The position numbers and the translations under genes were made by a program. The notes beneath the pieces were generated by a model. It was not told where the DNA came from. It saw only the letters and a list, made by a program, of their open reading frames with translations, and made no database searches. A stretch of 38,063 nucleotides of DNA, from the NCBI GenBank assembly GCA_015488565.1, contig WFNQ01000007.1, positions 1 to 38,063 on the forward strand. The letters are read 5' to 3'. This DNA comes from Thiomicrorhabdus sp. (GTDB taxonomy: Bacteria; Pseudomonadota; Gammaproteobacteria; Thiomicrospirales; Thiomicrospiraceae). This document shows, one piece after another, positions 16,464 through 25,914 of this stretch (position 1 is the first letter of the stretch; the number at the start of each line of letters is the position of its first letter).

Positions 16464-17729
16464 TCAATATTTCCAAACGATTTGTGCACTAAAAATATCG
16501 ACTGCATTGCTATAAGAACCCACTAAATACTGAGCGTCATTGGTGGTGTAATTCACATCTTCTTTCTCTTCAGACAAATGACTGTAAGCCACATCTAAAT
16601 TTAACGCCTCATTTAGTTTATACCCTAAACCAACAGAGAACCATTTACGATCAACATCTGGTGTTCTAGGGCTACGGTTTTCTGGATTGGATACGGGCGT
16701 TTGATCAAACGCCACACCCGCTCTGAGTTTAATCGTATCATTTAACTGGTAAATGCCACCTAATGATAAACGCCAACTGTCTTTAAAATCTTGGCGTGTA
16801 TTGCTGTCAGCTTGTGTCGAATCAAAGTTAATCACTAACTCTTTATAGCTACTCCATTGCGTCCAAGTCGCATCGGCTAAAATTTGCAGTTTATCGCTCA
16901 CCCCTTGGTTCACACTAAATGAAAGGCTAGCAGGCAAATTAACCGTTGCTTTTGCATCGGCATCCACGAGCGACGTTAAAGCACCAGCGTTGGTCACATT
17001 AGTGTAATCCACCTTACCTTTTGCAAAGTGCGTAATGGAAGAGCGGTACGCCAAGCCTAAATCCGTGGATGGCGTTGGTTGGTAAAACAAACCAACGTTA
17101 TAACCATATGCCCAGCTATCGGCGGTTATTTCAGCCTCTCCATCTCCTGCTCCTGGGTTTCCTGCAAGCGTATTATCTACTTTACTAGAAAGAATCAAAT
17201 CAACATACTGAGCATTCAATCCAAAACCCAATGACACTTTATCATTGATTTTTTTCGCTATCGATGGATTGATATTTACCGTTTTTAAATTGGTCTCAAT
17301 GGCATGATAACGCCCGACCCAATTATCTTCATATTTAATTTTTTGACCAAAAGGAACATTAATACCCAGTCCTAAATCATAGCCTGAATACTTCCCTTTC
17401 CAATAAAGGTTAGGAACAAACCCGTTCGTTGCGCCATTATCATCATTGCCTGAAATCGATCCTGAATAGGTCGTATAAGATCCATCATTACTAAATTCCG
17501 ATTTTGGCACAATCAAATGCCCCGCTAAAATCGCTTGATTCCCCTCAATTTCAGTCATCCCAGCGGGATTAAACCACATAACACTTGCATCTTCCGCATT
17601 GGCCGCAGCACCTGCATAAGATAAACCTTGGCCACTGGCACTCTGTTCAATTAAAGCAAATCCTGCGGCATAAACAGAAGGGGTGGCCAAAGCAACCAAT
17701 ATAGCTGCGGTTAACTTACGATAGTGCAT
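16464..17729 (-). CDS. FadL family outer-membrane transport protein
   Basis: FadL-type channels let long-chain fatty acids and other hydrophobic compounds cross the outer membrane. The 421-residue product has a Sec signal peptide (MHYRKLTAAILVALATPSVYA). It is followed by the hatch region (GFALIEQSASGQGLSYAGAAANAEDASVMWFNPAGM, with the family NPAGM motif near residue 60), then alternating strands, and a terminal aromatic strand (FSAQIVWKY) typical of outer-membrane barrels. I chose ATG 17729 because GGAG precedes it by about five bases and it places the signal peptide at the N-terminus. Substrate cannot be told from sequence. Confidence 0.92.
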   Translation of the reverse strand: MHYRKLTAAILVALATPSVYAAGFALIEQSASGQGLSYAGAAANAEDASVMWFNPAGMTEIEGNQAILAGHLIVPKSEFSNDGSYTTYSGSISGNDDNGATNGFVPNLYWKGKYSGYDLGLGINVPFGQKIKYEDNWVGRYHAIETNLKTVNINPSIAKKINDKVSLGFGLNAQYVDLILSSKVDNTLAGNPGAGDGEAEITADSWAYGYNVGLFYQPTPSTDLGLAYRSSITHFAKGKVDYTNVTNAGALTSLVDADAKATVNLPASLSFSVNQGVSDKLQILADATWTQWSSYKELVINFDSTQADSNTRQDFKDSWRLSLGGIYQLNDTIKLRAGVAFDQTPVSNPENRSPRTPDVDRKWFSVGLGYKLNEALNLDVAYSHLSEEKEDVNYTTNDAQYLVGSYSNAVDIFSAQIVWKY

Positions 17730-18016
17730 AAAAACTCCAATCCATGGTAAAAAATAATTAAAAAGTAAATTAGCCGAGGATTTTAACATGAGTCCTAAAT
17801 ATTTACATCTCAGCATCCATTAAACCTTAAATTCAAAGCATAAATAAAATTTAAAATCATCACTAAAAAAGTCCTACTTCCCCGATAAACAGCCCCTAAC
17901 TTCGTCATTAAACAGTCACAAATACAACATCAAGCCTTCATATTCTCCAGACATAATATTCCTCGTAACATTCAGTTAGCAAAAACATGACATTTTAAAA
18001 TAAAGGAATAACGACA

Positions 18017-19081
18017 GTGAATACAAAATTAATAACTCTCTCTATGGCGACAATGCTTACCATGCCTATTACGGCGAGCGCAATTGAAGTTGCAGGTGAA
18101 AAATTGGTTGTTTATGGCAAGCTACATGTATCTATAGACAACAGCAACCAAGATGACCCCAGTGTCAATAATGATGGAATAAGCGTCTCCAGTAACTCTT
18201 CACGCCTTGGCTTCAAGGGCAAGCTTCCCCTTGAAAATGGTATGAAGGTTATCTGGCAGGCAGAGCAAGAAGTACGCTGGGATGATGGCTCTAAAGGTAA
18301 TTTTGCCAATCGTAACAGCTACATTGGACTCGCCGCTGGCGCACATAGCCTACGGATTGGCGTTTATGACACGCCTTTTAAAACCGTTGCATCCAAATGG
18401 GGCATATTTGGTGACTCCGTTGGTGAACGTCGAGCCCTGCTAGGAGCCAGCTACAGCGACAACAACAAACTTAATACACGCCCTAAAAATGCCATTATGT
18501 ATCAACTTAAAAATGACTCACTTAAGTTTCAAGCTCTTTACTCTGTCGATCCTGAAGATCAAAAAACAGGCTCCATTGATGACAATAACAGAAGCGTATT
18601 AAGCACTGGCTTATGGTGGAAATTAGATAAGCTAACACTGTCTGCCGCTTATTCTGACTGGAAAAAACACAGTAAAATGGGCGACGGCTCTACCCTACGC
18701 CTTGCCACAACATATGGCATTGGAAATCATCAACTGGGTGCTATTTTTGAAGACATCACCCCTGACACAAGCAACCAGTGGGATCGCAGTGCATATGGAG
18801 TCAACTGGAAATGGAAGTTTGCCCCAAAAACCGATTTTCGGGTGCAATATCTTGTTGTCGATGACGCCAAAAATACGGTTAACACGGGAGCAACCAAGCT
18901 TGGCTTAGGGCTTTTCCATAAGCTTGATAAAAAAGCCGAAGTATACATCGCTTATGGTGCAACAGATAACGAAGCGAATGCAAGCTTTCAAGCCGTAGAT
19001 GGGGGGCATGGTGACGAAGTCAAAACCATCAACGGAGGTAATCCAACCGCCATCTCATTAGGAATGGTTTACAAATTTTAA
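18017..19081 (+). CDS. Gram-negative porin
   Basis: The 354-residue protein has a signal peptide (MNTKLITLSMATMLTMPITASA) and then the typical first porin strand (EKLVVYGKLHVSID). Further strands follow, with FKGKLPLENGMKVIWQAEQEVRW and NRNSYIGLAAGAHSLRIGVYDTPFK as in general trimeric porins. It ends in a strand with terminal Phe (ISLGMVYKF), the outer-membrane sorting signal. The start is GTG 18017, with AAAGGA about nine bases upstream. It is divergent from the FadL-like gene across 287 bases. Pore selectivity is unknown. Confidence 0.9.
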   Translation: MNTKLITLSMATMLTMPITASAIEVAGEKLVVYGKLHVSIDNSNQDDPSVNNDGISVSSNSSRLGFKGKLPLENGMKVIWQAEQEVRWDDGSKGNFANRNSYIGLAAGAHSLRIGVYDTPFKTVASKWGIFGDSVGERRALLGASYSDNNKLNTRPKNAIMYQLKNDSLKFQALYSVDPEDQKTGSIDDNNRSVLSTGLWWKLDKLTLSAAYSDWKKHSKMGDGSTLRLATTYGIGNHQLGAIFEDITPDTSNQWDRSAYGVNWKWKFAPKTDFRVQYLVVDDAKNTVNTGATKLGLGLFHKLDKKAEVYIAYGATDNEANASFQAVDGGHGDEVKTINGGNPTAISLGMVYKF

Positions 19082-19113
19082 CGATAATAAACCAGATCAC
19101 CTCTAAAAAATAA

Positions 19114-19138
19114 GGGGAGGAAAACTCCTCCTCTTTTT
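19114..19138 (+). terminator. Terminator after the porin gene
   Basis: GGGGAGG pairs with CCTCCTC (one G-U) around a six-base loop and is followed by a T-rich run. It lies 33 bases after the porin stop and beside the convergent radA stop. Confidence 0.75.
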
Positions 19139-19144
19139 CTTTCT

Positions 19145-20524
19145 TTACAGCACATCCAGTGCTTGTTGTAAATTTTTCACTCCAATAATATCCATATTAG
19201 GTATACCCCCTTTGGGAACGTTTCCTATCGGAACAATGGCGCGTTTAAAGCCATGTTTTGCCGCTTCAAATAACCGCTCTTGACCACTTGGAACAGGACG
19301 AATTTCACCTGCCAGCCCCACTTCACCAAATACGATTAACTCTTGTGACAGCGGTTGATCTCGCATACTGGATAGAATCGCAGATAAAACAGCCAAATCC
19401 GCAGAGGTTTCGGTAATTTTCACCCCCCCCACTACATTGACGTATACATCTTGATCGCTGGCTTGAATACCTCCGTGTCGATGCATCACCGCAAGCAACA
19501 TAGCAACACGATTTTGGTCTAAACCAACCATCACTCGCTTGGGTGCGCCAAAAAGAGAGTCGTCTACCAATGCTTGTATTTCAACCAGCAGTGGGCGTGA
19601 GCCTTCCCAAACCACCATCACAACAGAACCAGAAGAGGCCTCTTCGCCACGGGATAAAAAAATCGCTGAGGGGTTTTTAATTTGCCTCATGCCTTTATCG
19701 GTCATGGCAAAAACCCCCAGTTCATTCACCGCACCAAAACGGTTTTTAATCGCTCTCAGTGTTCTAAAGCGGCTGTCGGACTGCCCTTCTAAAAACAGAA
19801 CAGTATCCACAATATGTTCCAAGACCCTTGGTCCGGCCACTTCACCTGATTTGGTGACATGCCCCACTAAAAAAATGGCGATATTATTTTGCTTTGCAAA
19901 CCGAGTTAAAAATGCGGCGGCTTCTCTCACTTGAGACACGCCACCTGCCGCGCCACTGACCTCAGAAAGTTGCATGGTTTGAATGGAGTCGATGACCATA
20001 ACCATCGGTGACTCTTTCACAGCCGAATGCGTAATTAATTCCACATCGGTTTCGGTTAATAAGCGCAGTTTTTCATCGGGAAGCTGCATACGCTTGGCAC
20101 GCAGTGCCACTTGCTGTAACGACTCCTCTCCGGTCACATACAAGACATTATAGTGTGTACTTAATTCACACATCACCTGCAATAAAAGAGAAGATTTACC
20201 CACCCCTGGATCGCCACCAATTAATACCACGGAACCTGGCACAATGCCACCGCCCAGCACACGATCCAGCTCTTTCATGCTGGAGGATATTCTTGGCACT
20301 TCGGCTAAATTAACATCCGATATATTTTTAACCTGTCCCTCTGCCACACCAGAATAGCCTTTCGCGGCCATCTTTGAATCAACAGGGGGGGGGGAATTTT
20401 TTCCTGAACTGAGTTTAATCTCTTGCAAGGTATTCCAAGCACTGCACGCCACGCACTGACCTTGCCACTGAGAATGATCTGCCCCACAATCGGTGCAAAC
20501 ATAAGCGGACTTAATTTTTGCCAT
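19145..20524 (-). CDS. radA: DNA repair protein RadA (Sms)
   Basis: RadA is a RecA-like ATPase that helps process recombination intermediates by driving branch migration. The 459-residue product has the N-terminal zinc finger (C10, C13, C24, C27), a linker and the Walker A motif GGDPGVGKSS (103-112). The RadA-specific KNRFG motif (in AIKNRFGAVNELGVF) and a C-terminal Lon-protease-like domain (about 290-459) follow. The linker holds SPPPV, coded by a run of ten C in the coding strand. A second run (19423-19430) codes Gly-Gly. It ends convergent with the porin gene. No strong ribosome site is visible before ATG 20524. Confidence 0.96.
   Translation of the reverse strand: MAKIKSAYVCTDCGADHSQWQGQCVACSAWNTLQEIKLSSGKNSPPPVDSKMAAKGYSGVAEGQVKNISDVNLAEVPRISSSMKELDRVLGGGIVPGSVVLIGGDPGVGKSSLLLQVMCELSTHYNVLYVTGEESLQQVALRAKRMQLPDEKLRLLTETDVELITHSAVKESPMVMVIDSIQTMQLSEVSGAAGGVSQVREAAAFLTRFAKQNNIAIFLVGHVTKSGEVAGPRVLEHIVDTVLFLEGQSDSRFRTLRAIKNRFGAVNELGVFAMTDKGMRQIKNPSAIFLSRGEEASSGSVVMVVWEGSRPLLVEIQALVDDSLFGAPKRVMVGLDQNRVAMLLAVMHRHGGIQASDQDVYVNVVGGVKITETSADLAVLSAILSSMRDQPLSQELIVFGEVGLAGEIRPVPSGQERLFEAAKHGFKRAIVPIGNVPKGGIPNMDIIGVKNLQQALDVL
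20385..20394. repeat. Ten-base G/C homopolymer in the radA linker
   Basis: G10 on the + strand (C10 in the coding strand) encodes residues 44-47, between the zinc finger and the ATPase core of RadA. It equals the 86-95 tract as the longest homopolymer of G or C in the window. Confidence 0.9.
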
Positions 20525-20610
20525 AATGGTATTTCAACTTTAATATTCTACCCAAACCCCTACATAGAAACGTGAAAAATAGTGTAAGGATTTGGGTTCT
20601 AAAAAACGTA

Positions 20611-22161
20611 CTAAGAAGCCTTCGTTTCAGAAACCGTTGTCTCTGTCACTTCAACAGGAATACCTTGAAATGCAATCGGCGTTTCATCTGGAAAAATTTC
20701 TGAGAAAGGTCGTGACCGACTGCCTCCTTGCACAATTCGAACATGCTGTCTTGTCAATCCACGAGGCTCTGTTACCCCACAAGAGTGTGCAATCATCTCC
20801 ACTTCATGAATCAGGTTATGGTGAAAATTCATCACTCGTTGCGATTTTATCTTAGGCGACAAGCCACTTTGCAAACGTACATTGTGCGTTGCAATACCCG
20901 TTGGGCAGGTATCTTTGTGGCAATGCATTGATTGGATGCACCCTAACGAAAACATAAAACCACGCGCAGACGTAATAAAATCCGCACCAACCGCTAATGC
21001 CCAGGCGACCATCGTAGGATTGGTTAATTTACCAGAGGCAATTACTCGTACTTGATCACGTAGTCCATACTTGGTTAGAATATCGATTACATAAGGAAGC
21101 GATTCGTTCAGTGAAATCCCCACATCATCCATCAAAGCAACGGGGGCAGATCCCGTCCCACCTTCAGCACCATCAATGGTAATAAAATCAGGCGCACTCT
21201 CTAGCCCCACTTCATGAATACGTTTACAAAGACTCTCAAGCCAGTCAGGTGCCCCCATAACAAATTTAAAGCCAACGGGTTTTCCTGTCACCTCTCTAAT
21301 TCGAACAATCATATCCAATAGATCATCGTTACAGCCGATATCCGCATGACGATTTGGACTGAGAGAGGCTTCACCCATTGGAATGCCGCGAATTTCTGAA
21401 ATTTCTTTGGTAATTTTCGCGGCAGGAAGCATGCCTCCTTTCCCAGGTTTGGCTCCCTGACTCAGCTTAATTTCAAACATTTTAACTTGCTCTAACGCAG
21501 CCGCCTCTCTCAGCTTCTCATTGCTTAAATGACCATTTTTATCACGATAACCATATTTCGCGGTTCCAATTTGCGCCACTAAATCCGCTCCTCCTTCTAA
21601 ATGATAAGGAGAGATTCCCCCCTCTCCAGTATTCATCCAGCAACCTGCTTTTTTAGCGCCCTTGCTTAAAGCCAAAACAGCTGGCTTGGATAAAGCCCCA
21701 AAACTCATTCCTGAAATATTAAAAATAGAATTTGCTTTAAAAGGCGTTTTGCAATTCGGCCCAATAACCAAGGGGGGGGAAGAAACTGCATCCCTTTCTA
21801 ATAAAGGGAAAGGACAGCTGGTAAAAAGAATTTTACCAGGAAAGTTAATATTTCGGGTTGAACCAAATGCCGCTGTGGTTGATAGATTTTTTCCTGCGCG
21901 GTAAACCCAGCTTCTTTGTGCACGATTAAATGGACGCTCATCTTGATCTGCTGCAAACATGTATTGACGTAAAAACGTACCTAAATACTCAAATAGATAT
22001 CGAAAACGGGCAATCACTGGGTAATTATGTCGTATCGCATGTTCCGTTTGAAAGCGGTCAATAAAGTAATACACAATAATTAAGAGAAAAACAAACCCGA
22101 CCACTAAAATAAACACCATGGCCATCCAATCTAATACCGTATTCACCCATGTTATATCCAT
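20611..22161 (-). CDS. Membrane-anchored FMN-binding glutamate synthase-like protein
   Basis: The 516-residue protein is homologous to the FMN/Fe-S synthase domain of glutamate synthase large subunit (GltB) but lacks the glutaminase domain. An N-terminal membrane helix (residues about 10-34) comes first. The FMN barrel follows, with FNISGMSFGALSKPAVLALSKGA, GEGGISPYHLEGG, KLSQGAKPGKGGMLP and TIDGAEGGTGSAP. The [3Fe-4S] cysteine cluster is CIQSMHCHKDTCPTG, near residue 415. Such stand-alone proteins may act on glutamate or another 2-oxo/amino acid pair with an unknown ammonia source and electron donor. GGGGAAG precedes ATG 22161. Substrate is uncertain. Confidence 0.88.
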   Translation of the reverse strand: MDITWVNTVLDWMAMVFILVVGFVFLLIIVYYFIDRFQTEHAIRHNYPVIARFRYLFEYLGTFLRQYMFAADQDERPFNRAQRSWVYRAGKNLSTTAAFGSTRNINFPGKILFTSCPFPLLERDAVSSPPLVIGPNCKTPFKANSIFNISGMSFGALSKPAVLALSKGAKKAGCWMNTGEGGISPYHLEGGADLVAQIGTAKYGYRDKNGHLSNEKLREAAALEQVKMFEIKLSQGAKPGKGGMLPAAKITKEISEIRGIPMGEASLSPNRHADIGCNDDLLDMIVRIREVTGKPVGFKFVMGAPDWLESLCKRIHEVGLESAPDFITIDGAEGGTGSAPVALMDDVGISLNESLPYVIDILTKYGLRDQVRVIASGKLTNPTMVAWALAVGADFITSARGFMFSLGCIQSMHCHKDTCPTGIATHNVRLQSGLSPKIKSQRVMNFHHNLIHEVEMIAHSCGVTEPRGLTRQHVRIVQGGSRSRPFSEIFPDETPIAFQGIPVEVTETTVSETKAS

Positions 22162-22194
22162 CTACTTCCCCTACATTAACGATTTTAATCACGA

Positions 22195-22224
22195 GTATAA
22201 CAGCTCGTAACGTACTTATGACAA
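22195..22224 (-). promoter_or_regulatory. Candidate promoter for the glutamate synthase-like gene
   Basis: On the minus strand, TTGTCA (22219-22224) and TTATAC (22195-22200) are 18 bases apart, with the start codon about 34 bases downstream of the -10. Confidence 0.5.
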
Positions 22225-22314
22225 AAGACATTTCCCCTAATTCAGAGAAAAACATACAAATTTAGAGTGTTATAGATATCTCTAGTGTGAGAGGTCTCTT
22301 ATCATCAAATTAAC

Positions 22315-22351
22315 AAAAAAAAAGCCCTACCGACATACGGTAGAGCTTTTT
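22315..22351. terminator. Bidirectional terminator after petABC
   Basis: The stem AAAGCCCTACCG/CGGTAGAGCTTT has one C-A mismatch and a five-base loop, flanked by a long A-run on one side and T on the other. It follows petC, so it ends the bc1 operon. Confidence 0.88.
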
Positions 22352-22402
22352 AAACTATTTGAGAAAAATAACAAATCGAATCATTATTATATCAAATAAA
22401 AA

Positions 22403-23062
22403 TTAATGCTTAATATCTCGCCAATACTCTTTCTTCAAAAGATAAAGTAACAACAATAGAACCAATAAGAACGCAATGACTTTCCAACCTAAGTCTAAAC
22501 GTTGAAGCTTGGAAGGCTCACCCGCATAAGCGAGAAAATTAGTAATATCTCGCGCCGCTTCAGCATACTCTTCAGGGGTTGAATGGCGCTCAATCCCTTC
22601 CAGTACATTTGGCATCGCCGTACCTTTCAGCACCTTATTATTCCACTCACCCTGATCATCTTGATGATAAGCACGTAAAAAGGTGTAAATATAATCATCC
22701 CCCTTCAAACGCGCCATTAAAGATAAATCTGGAACCTTCGTCCCCAATACATCTAATGCCACGCCATCTTGCATACGAGTCATCACATTATCTGTCACGG
22801 TATCCAATCCGTGCGCCATATCGCTAATGACCTCTGCATCACTCCAGCCTAAATCACGCGCAACACGGTTGTAGCGCATGTATTTAAGAGAATGACACGC
22901 CATACAGTAATTAGAAAACAGTACCGCACCACGTTTAAGTGATTCTTGATCACGTAGGTTATTATTAGCAGACTCCAATTCAATCGAGTATCCACCCGCC
23001 GCTTGAACGTTTATTGTCAATGGCAACAACAATAAACTCGCTATCCATAAAATCTTTTTCAT
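22403..23062 (-). CDS. petC: Ubiquinol-cytochrome c reductase, cytochrome c1
   Basis: Cytochrome c1 takes electrons from the Rieske protein and passes them to soluble cytochrome c on the periplasmic side. The 219-residue product has a signal peptide (MKKILWIASLLLLPLTINVQA), the heme-binding CMACH motif (C53, C56, H57) followed by SLKYMRYN, and a likely axial Met in GTAMPNVL. A C-terminal anchor (VIAFLLVLLLLLYLL) ends in a basic tail. It begins one base after the petB stop, so the three pet genes form one operon. Confidence 0.97.
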   Translation of the reverse strand: MKKILWIASLLLLPLTINVQAAGGYSIELESANNNLRDQESLKRGAVLFSNYCMACHSLKYMRYNRVARDLGWSDAEVISDMAHGLDTVTDNVMTRMQDGVALDVLGTKVPDLSLMARLKGDDYIYTFLRAYHQDDQGEWNNKVLKGTAMPNVLEGIERHSTPEEYAEAARDITNFLAYAGEPSKLQRLDLGWKVIAFLLVLLLLLYLLKKEYWRDIKH

Positions 23063-24304
23063 TTAGGTCACCCTCTCTGGAACAGGTTTGGTTTTTTCAT
23101 TCGCCGATGTAAACGGCAGAACCAAGAAGAACATAAAATACAAGGCCGTAAAAATTTGCGCCAATTTAGTGTAAAGCGGCGTAGATGGCTGTGTACCTAA
23201 AAACCCTAAAACAAAGAAGCTAATCACCAAAATGGTCAATAACACTTTATACGAGTTACCACGATAACGTATTGATTTCACCTTACAACGATCTAACCAT
23301 GGTAGAGCAAACAAGATGACAACCGCCGCACCCATGGCAACCACGCCTAAGAACTTATCTGGCACCGCTCTTAAAATGGCATAGAAGGGCGTAAAGTACC
23401 AAACGGGCACAATATGATCAGGCGTTTTCAGCGGATTAGCTGGTTCAAAGTTAGGTGCTTCAATAAAATATCCCCCCCCTTCTGGTGCATAGAACAGAAC
23501 CAATGCAAACAGAATAAAGAAGAACACCGCACCCATCGCATCTTTCACCGAATAATACGGGTGAAAACGAATGCCGTCTAATGGAATGCCTTTATTGTCT
23601 TTTAACTTCTTAATCTCAATACCATCGGGGTTATTTGACCCTACATGATGCAACGCTACTAAGTGCATAAAGACTAAAATAACCAAGACCAATGGCAGCG
23701 CAATCACATGCAAGGCAAAGAAACGGTTAAGTGTGACTTCAGAAATAACAAAATCACCACGAATCCATAGCGCTAAATCCGGTCCAATCACTGGAATGGC
23801 ACCAAATAAGGAGATAATTACCTGAGCTCCCCAAAAAGACATTTGCCCCCAAGGTAAGAGGTATCCCATAAAGGCTTCAGCCATTAATACTAAGAATAAT
23901 AGCATTCCAATGACCCAAACTAACTCTCGTGGCTTTTTATAAGAACCGTATAGCAGAGCCCGCATCATGTGTAAGTAAATCACAATAAAGAAGGCCGAAG
24001 CACCTGTTGAATGCAAATAGCGTAGTAACCAACCCCACTCAACATCACGCATAATATATTCAACCGAGCTGAACGCACCTGCATTTGTTGGTACATAGCT
24101 CATAGTTAACCAAATACCCGTTACAATTTGATTTACCAGCACGATTAATGCGAGTGAGCCAAAGAAATACCAAAAGTTAAAGTTTTTAGGCGCGTAATAT
24201 TCACCCACGTGTTTATTCCACGTGCTTGAAACAGGATAGCGTTCGTCAAACCAACCTAATAAAGACGACTTTCCTGAAGATGATTCATTTGTTTGATTCG
24301 ACAT
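23063..24304 (-). CDS. petB: Ubiquinol-cytochrome c reductase, cytochrome b
   Basis: Cytochrome b holds the two hemes and the quinol sites of the bc1 complex in the inner membrane. The 413-residue protein has eight predicted helices and heme ligands H98/H112 and H199/H214. The second pair has 14 residues in between, one more than in mitochondrial cytochrome b. The Qo-site motif is PVWY (in HIVPVWYFTPFY) rather than the mitochondrial PEWY, a variant known from beta/gammaproteobacteria. An 8-C run at 23472-23479 encodes Gly-Gly-Gly shortly before it. Start and petA stop share one base (TAATG). Confidence 0.97.
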   Translation of the reverse strand: MSNQTNESSSGKSSLLGWFDERYPVSSTWNKHVGEYYAPKNFNFWYFFGSLALIVLVNQIVTGIWLTMSYVPTNAGAFSSVEYIMRDVEWGWLLRYLHSTGASAFFIVIYLHMMRALLYGSYKKPRELVWVIGMLLFLVLMAEAFMGYLLPWGQMSFWGAQVIISLFGAIPVIGPDLALWIRGDFVISEVTLNRFFALHVIALPLVLVILVFMHLVALHHVGSNNPDGIEIKKLKDNKGIPLDGIRFHPYYSVKDAMGAVFFFILFALVLFYAPEGGGYFIEAPNFEPANPLKTPDHIVPVWYFTPFYAILRAVPDKFLGVVAMGAAVVILFALPWLDRCKVKSIRYRGNSYKVLLTILVISFFVLGFLGTQPSTPLYTKLAQIFTALYFMFFLVLPFTSANEKTKPVPERVT

Positions 24305-24921
24305 TATGCCACCCCTCCTTCAGTTGGGTCTTCCCCAACACGAATAATACTCTCTGTACGAAAATGGTAAGGTGGAATCACTAGATTTGTCGGTGCAGGA
24401 ACCGATTTAGCAACACGACCTGCCAAGTCAAAACGAGAACCATGGCAAGGACAGAAAAAGCCGCCTTTCCACCCCTCTTGCATATCAGGAGACCCTACCG
24501 CAGGACGATACAAGGGAGCACATCCTAAGTGAGTACAAATTCCAACGACCACTAAAAACTCTTCATTAATCGAACGAAATGCATTTTTACTGTAATCGGG
24601 CTGTATGGATTCATTCGAATCTGGATCACGTAGCTCTGTAACATTTTCCGTTAAAATCTTTAACATTTCAGGCGTTCTACGAACGACCCAAACAGGCTTT
24701 CCACGCCATGAAACGGTTAACATTTGTCCAGGCTGTAACCGACTCACATCAGCATTAACTGGTGCGCCAGCCGCTTTAGCCCGTTCACTGGGCATCCAAG
24801 ACCCTAAAAAGGGTACTGCCATAAAACCAGCACCCACTGCCCCCACAACCCCCGTTGCGCCTGTTAGCACTTTGCGACGTGTTAAATTCACATCTGTACT
24901 TTTTTGATCTTCTGTCGACAT
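24304..24921 (-). CDS. petA: Ubiquinol-cytochrome c reductase, Rieske iron-sulfur subunit
   Basis: The Rieske subunit moves electrons from quinol at the Qo site to cytochrome c1. The 205-residue product begins with a twin-arginine type anchor (TRRKVLTGATGVVGAVGAGF), which remains as its membrane helix. It has both cluster motifs, CTHLGC (C129, H131, C134) and CPCHGS (C157, C159, H160), which bind the [2Fe-2S] centre. AGGAAGG lies about five bases before ATG 24921. It is the first gene of petABC. Confidence 0.98.
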   Translation of the reverse strand: MSTEDQKSTDVNLTRRKVLTGATGVVGAVGAGFMAVPFLGSWMPSERAKAAGAPVNADVSRLQPGQMLTVSWRGKPVWVVRRTPEMLKILTENVTELRDPDSNESIQPDYSKNAFRSINEEFLVVVGICTHLGCAPLYRPAVGSPDMQEGWKGGFFCPCHGSRFDLAGRVAKSVPAPTNLVIPPYHFRTESIIRVGEDPTEGGVA

Positions 24922-25086
24922 ATCACCTTCCTAGTTATGCGCAAGCAAATCTCTATTGAAAAAAACATCACGGCAGTATATACCGATAAAGTGATTAAAT
25001 AAACCCTAAAAACCCTAAAATCTTTATAAGCTCAGCTTATGGAAGTTATTTATAGTTCTTATCAAAAAAAGCCTTTCACATGCCTC

Positions 25087-25827
25087 TTAAACAGGGTTTT
25101 CAATATCAATATGATGATGCACCACCCCAAACCGCTCAGCCAAATGTACTCCCAAACAGTAAACACCAAGCGTTTCCGTAGCATGATGGCCTGCGGCTAA
25201 ATAGTGTAAACCAAGCTCTCTCGCTAAATGCGTGGTTTGTTCAGACACCTCACCACTAATATAAACATCCGCTCCCCACTCAGCCGCTTGCGTAATATAG
25301 TGTTGCGCTCCGCCACTGCACCAAGCAACCGTTTTCACCCGATCTTTTCCTCCTGGCAAATGCAACGCTTCTCGCCCCAAGCTATCGGAGACCAACCGTT
25401 TAAAATCTTCCACACTCATCGCGGCTGGTAACGTGCCTAAACGTAATAAACCTGGTTCTGGTGTAATATCCTTCAACTGCCACAGCTTTCCAAGTTGAGC
25501 ATTATTCCCAACCTCTGCATGACCATCCAAAGGCAGGTGATACCCCAGTAAATTAATGTTATTTACTAGCAAACTTTTAATGCGCTTTTGCTTCATTCCT
25601 ACAATGGATAAGGGTTCATTTTTCCAAAAAAAGCCATGATGCACTAAAACGGCATCTGCTTTGAGCTTAATCGCTTCATCAATTAATGCTTGGCAAGCCG
25701 TCACACCCGTTACAATCGTATTAATTTCTTCCCCCCCCTCTACTTGTAAACCATTGGGAGCATAATCCTTATATTGTTCAATCTCCAAGAAATTATTGAT
25801 ATAACGAACCAACTCTGAACGCTTCAT
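25087..25827 (-). CDS. Nif3-like (YbgI/DUF34) dinuclear metal protein
   Basis: This family forms hexameric rings with two metal ions per subunit; members have been linked to GTP cyclohydrolase-like or metal-insertion roles, but the true function is not settled. The 246-residue protein (E. coli YbgI 247) has the metal ligands in VLVHHGFFW (near residue 62), the HLPLDGH motif near residue 96, and GHHATE near residue 214. I chose ATG 25827, with GGAG upstream and the family start MKRSELVRYINNFL. An 8-C run at 25731-25738 encodes Gly-Gly. It lies between the petABC promoter region and the hisD terminator, so it is likely transcribed alone. Confidence 0.9.
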   Translation of the reverse strand: MKRSELVRYINNFLEIEQYKDYAPNGLQVEGGEEINTIVTGVTACQALIDEAIKLKADAVLVHHGFFWKNEPLSIVGMKQKRIKSLLVNNINLLGYHLPLDGHAEVGNNAQLGKLWQLKDITPEPGLLRLGTLPAAMSVEDFKRLVSDSLGREALHLPGGKDRVKTVAWCSGGAQHYITQAAEWGADVYISGEVSEQTTHLARELGLHYLAAGHHATETLGVYCLGVHLAERFGVVHHHIDIENPV

Positions 25828-25857
25828 TTCACTCTCCATTCTTAAAATTTGACACAA

Positions 25858-25894
25858 AAAAACCACTCGTCCAAAAAAGAAGGAGTGGTTTTTT
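25858..25894. terminator. Bidirectional terminator after hisD
   Basis: AAAAACCACTC pairs with GAGTGGTTTTT around a 14-base loop, with A and T runs on the two sides. It ends the long mla-murA-his cluster. Confidence 0.85.
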
Positions 25895-25914
25895 ATTTAA
25901 GGACATAAAAATAA

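Noticed and set aside
17730..18016. Possible operators in the divergent gap between the FadL-like and porin genes
   Set aside because: I found no inverted repeat or consistent promoter pair strong enough to report; the gap is AT-rich throughout.
25001..25018. Two tandem copies of AAACCCTAA upstream of petA, resembling a telomere repeat
   Set aside because: Only two copies of a 9-base unit in an AT-rich intergenic region; no sign of a linear end or repeat array.
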